The notes under the pieces are model-generated. The model had not been told where the DNA came from, ran no database searches, and saw only the letters and a list, made by a program, of their open reading frames with translations. Position numbers and translations under genes: made by a program. Below, in pieces: positions 61,880 to 64,000 of a DNA stretch of 64,000 nucleotides; position 1 is the first letter of the stretch, and every line of letters begins with the position of its first letter. Origin of the DNA: Vespula vulgaris (lineage: Eukaryota; Arthropoda; Insecta; Hymenoptera; Vespidae); NCBI RefSeq assembly GCF_905475345.1, contig NC_066587.1:4787070-4851069 (forward strand). Reading direction: 5' to 3'.

Positions 61880-63588
61880 GGTATTACATAGCTTTTGGTG
61901 ATACACATTGATAATACTTTCCAGTAATCGTTGAAATACCTACATATCTCTTTAATGTGCATTGGAAACTCTTACTTTCTAACTTACAAGGATGTTCCAT
62001 TTTAATCGATACCGTATAGATATCGCTTTATCTATGATGTTAGATTTTTTTTTCTTTTTTTTTTCAAAGTAAAAATAAAACTTTTCGAAGATCGATTGAA
62101 TTACTAAAATGTCGAGGACGAATCGAAGTATTATATGTGTATGTACGAACAGTCGTCAGTCGGTGGTTCATCGAACTTCGAGGCTATCAATCATCGAGAC
62201 GATGAAGCATAATCATTGAAGTTTCATTAGAGCAACACGAAGTATTCACGAACATGTCAGTTTTCTTCTCTCTCCTACGCTCGACGCTCATCTTTAATTT
62301 ATAATATTTATAATTTCGTGACTCGAAATTATCGATCATCGTTTCCATTCACCTCAATAAATTCGAGTACGTCGTTACATTCTATATTATCAAACAAATA
62401 ATTCTTGTGTATTTATCTAACTTTATCTTGAAAACGGACGTAAATATATTTTAATCTATCGGAATGAATCTACCGTTTTTGGTTGCTAGAAAGCGATTTA
62501 GTAGAGTCTCGTTAAATGGGAAAACTCATTTAGGGGATTAAATAACCAGATAAAATATAAATGATTTTATCATTATACATCGTAATTGGCGTAATGCGTT
62601 ATGATAACTCGCGGAACTTAATATAGCTATTTTAACGATAGTGTTCGTGTTCTGTGAGCTTTTACGAGTAATACAATAATATAAAATTTACAAACGTACG
62701 AATTATTCAAATGCACAAGAAGAAATTGATACCGTGCCTAACCTTATTATCAGTATTACGACCTTTGGAAATAACATAGTAAAATATAAAACTTTTTCTG
62801 CTCCTTAGTCTTCTCTTTATCGAACGATGCTCGATCTTCCAGTTAATATGTGTAAAAAAAAAAAAGAAAAAACAGAAAAAACGTGCGGTTAAGAAGTACT
62901 ATATAATTAAACGTTTCGTTATAGCTAAGAAAAACGTTGTATCATCGATTCCTTCCGGTTTAAACTTCCCAATCTCGTTACGCGTCAACATCGAGACGAT
63001 AATAATAATAATTAGATTTCTCGTTTATCGCCATGGTATCCGGAATACTCTGCGTTCACGTGTCGCAGTCGATTTGAAGATCGTATTTTACATCCTGCTT
63101 CAAGATGTATATTCAAGTTTCAGTAATCTTCTATATTTAACGATACTCATTAATCATTATAAAGAGATAGATTTTTCTTAATAATTTTCCAAAGTAATTT
63201 AGCAAAACTTCCATGTCAGACGTAGATCATTGATCAGAGATATAAAAAGTGTTCCTTTTATTCAGCAATAATTTTCGATCGTAATATCGGGATATGCGCG
63301 TTAAAATAATTTAAAGTTATATTTAGTAATGAGAATGTATGTATGTATAAACGATAAAATCAACAGGACTTATACGCAATTCTCGATGTCTCAATACTGT
63401 CCTTTTGACCGTTCTTCGTAAAGCCCGTTTACTCGAACATACATACATACTCCATACGTCCATACTCGTTCGATAAACAAACGAAAATCTCCGCGTAATG
63501 CCTTGTCTCAAAGTTAGTTCGGAAGGACACGTGCACAAACAATATCGACTTTGCTTTCTTCTCTACAAAGCGAGAAACCAAAGTAGAA

Positions 63589-63589
<1 letters not shown>

Positions 63590-63649
<60 letters not shown>

Positions 63650-63656
63650 AAGAGAT
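63590..63656. repeat. (GA)n microsatellite
   Basis: Pure GA run of about 49 bp, then AAAG-interrupted units. Confidence 0.95.
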
Positions 63657-64000
63657 AAACATAACGGTAGACGTAAAATGTCACGTAGACACAACTTCTT
63701 TCCATCTCACATATTTAGTATTTGAGAAGTCTTTGAAGAGTAAACAGGTGTTGCAAAGTCGAGTTCATTGAGAGTATTCCTGAATCAAGGTTGGCCTATT
63801 CCCGTGGGGCAAAACTGACCGTTCCCGGCAATTACTTCGTTCGAATCGCTTCCATGATTCTTTCTCCTGTGTTCACGCTCAAAGAACGTGCTTCAGGTTG
63901 CGCGGGTGAGAGAAATTGCGAGGAAAGAAAAAAGAAAAAGAAGAAGGAGGGGAGAAGATGGAGACGATGGGCTCGTCTCCTCTCCCCCGCGCACGAGCAA

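Larger units (their letters stand above)
50161..64000. other. Non-coding stretch to the right edge
   Basis: It contains many microsatellites listed separately. A minus-strand donor (GGAG before GTAAGA, near 50190) follows 27 open codons ending GRRVGAG. A 65-codon ATG frame at 57571-57768 and a 136-codon plus frame at 57867-58277 show no domain. The 61.9-63.4 kb part is A+T-rich. The last ~40 bases are C-rich. Confidence 0.3.

Noticed and set aside
1..64000. CRISPR array, rRNA, bacterial operon or viral segment
   Set aside because: Repeats are simple microsatellites without unique equal-length spacers. No rRNA-like block was noticed, gene structure is intronic and no polymerase, capsid, reverse transcriptase or transposase frame was recognised.

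Overview
The window looks like nuclear DNA of an insect, most likely a hymenopteran (bee, wasp or ant). This is an inference from three things: moderate A+T content with CpG not depleted, very many (GA)n/(CT)n, (TA)n and (TTC)n microsatellites, and metazoan-style gene structure with small exons and GT-AG introns. I saw no bacterial operon, CRISPR array, rRNA or convincing tRNA.

The one gene I can name from domain content is on the minus strand at 15199-14151. Two exons join in phase 0 into a 194-residue protein. Its first ~75 residues form a linker-histone globular (H15, winged-helix) domain, and a basic patch and a Cys-containing tail follow. The 464-nt intron cuts the domain just before its third helix, so neither half is obvious alone. 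A TATA-like site lies upstream of its start and an AATAAA lies 94 nt past its stop. Just beyond, on the plus strand, a chain of three phase-compatible candidate exons (13372-14049) converges on it; this is a weaker model.

Layout. 0-2 kb: GC-richer blocks with two plus-strand coding candidates (482-745 and 1466-1717). 2-9 kb: mostly non-coding, with one island (4.9-5.4 kb) that has several overlapping long frames. 9-13 kb: trinucleotide repeats and a few weak candidates. 13.3-15.4 kb: the convergent pair described above. 15.4-33 kb: non-coding with dense microsatellites, enhancer-like AT-motif blocks near 19.2 and 28.5 kb, an E-box/TATA pair near 20.6 kb and a small upstream-type ORF at 25.3 kb. 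33-34 kb: AT-rich, with a possible solo piggyBac-type end and three near-perfect palindromes. 34-43 kb: non-coding. 43-45 kb: a GC-rich block with a TATA box, a long low-complexity ORF and a strong splice donor. 45-64 kb: non-coding, with a ~183-bp MITE-like element at 50 kb and more microsatellites.

Most long ORFs here are microsatellite translations (poly-RE, poly-SL, poly-V/T) and were left out. In non-repetitive parts almost every frame reads as plausible protein. I therefore gave high confidence only to the H15 gene, where a known fold is rebuilt across a splice junction, and low confidence to models resting only on splice signals and open frames.
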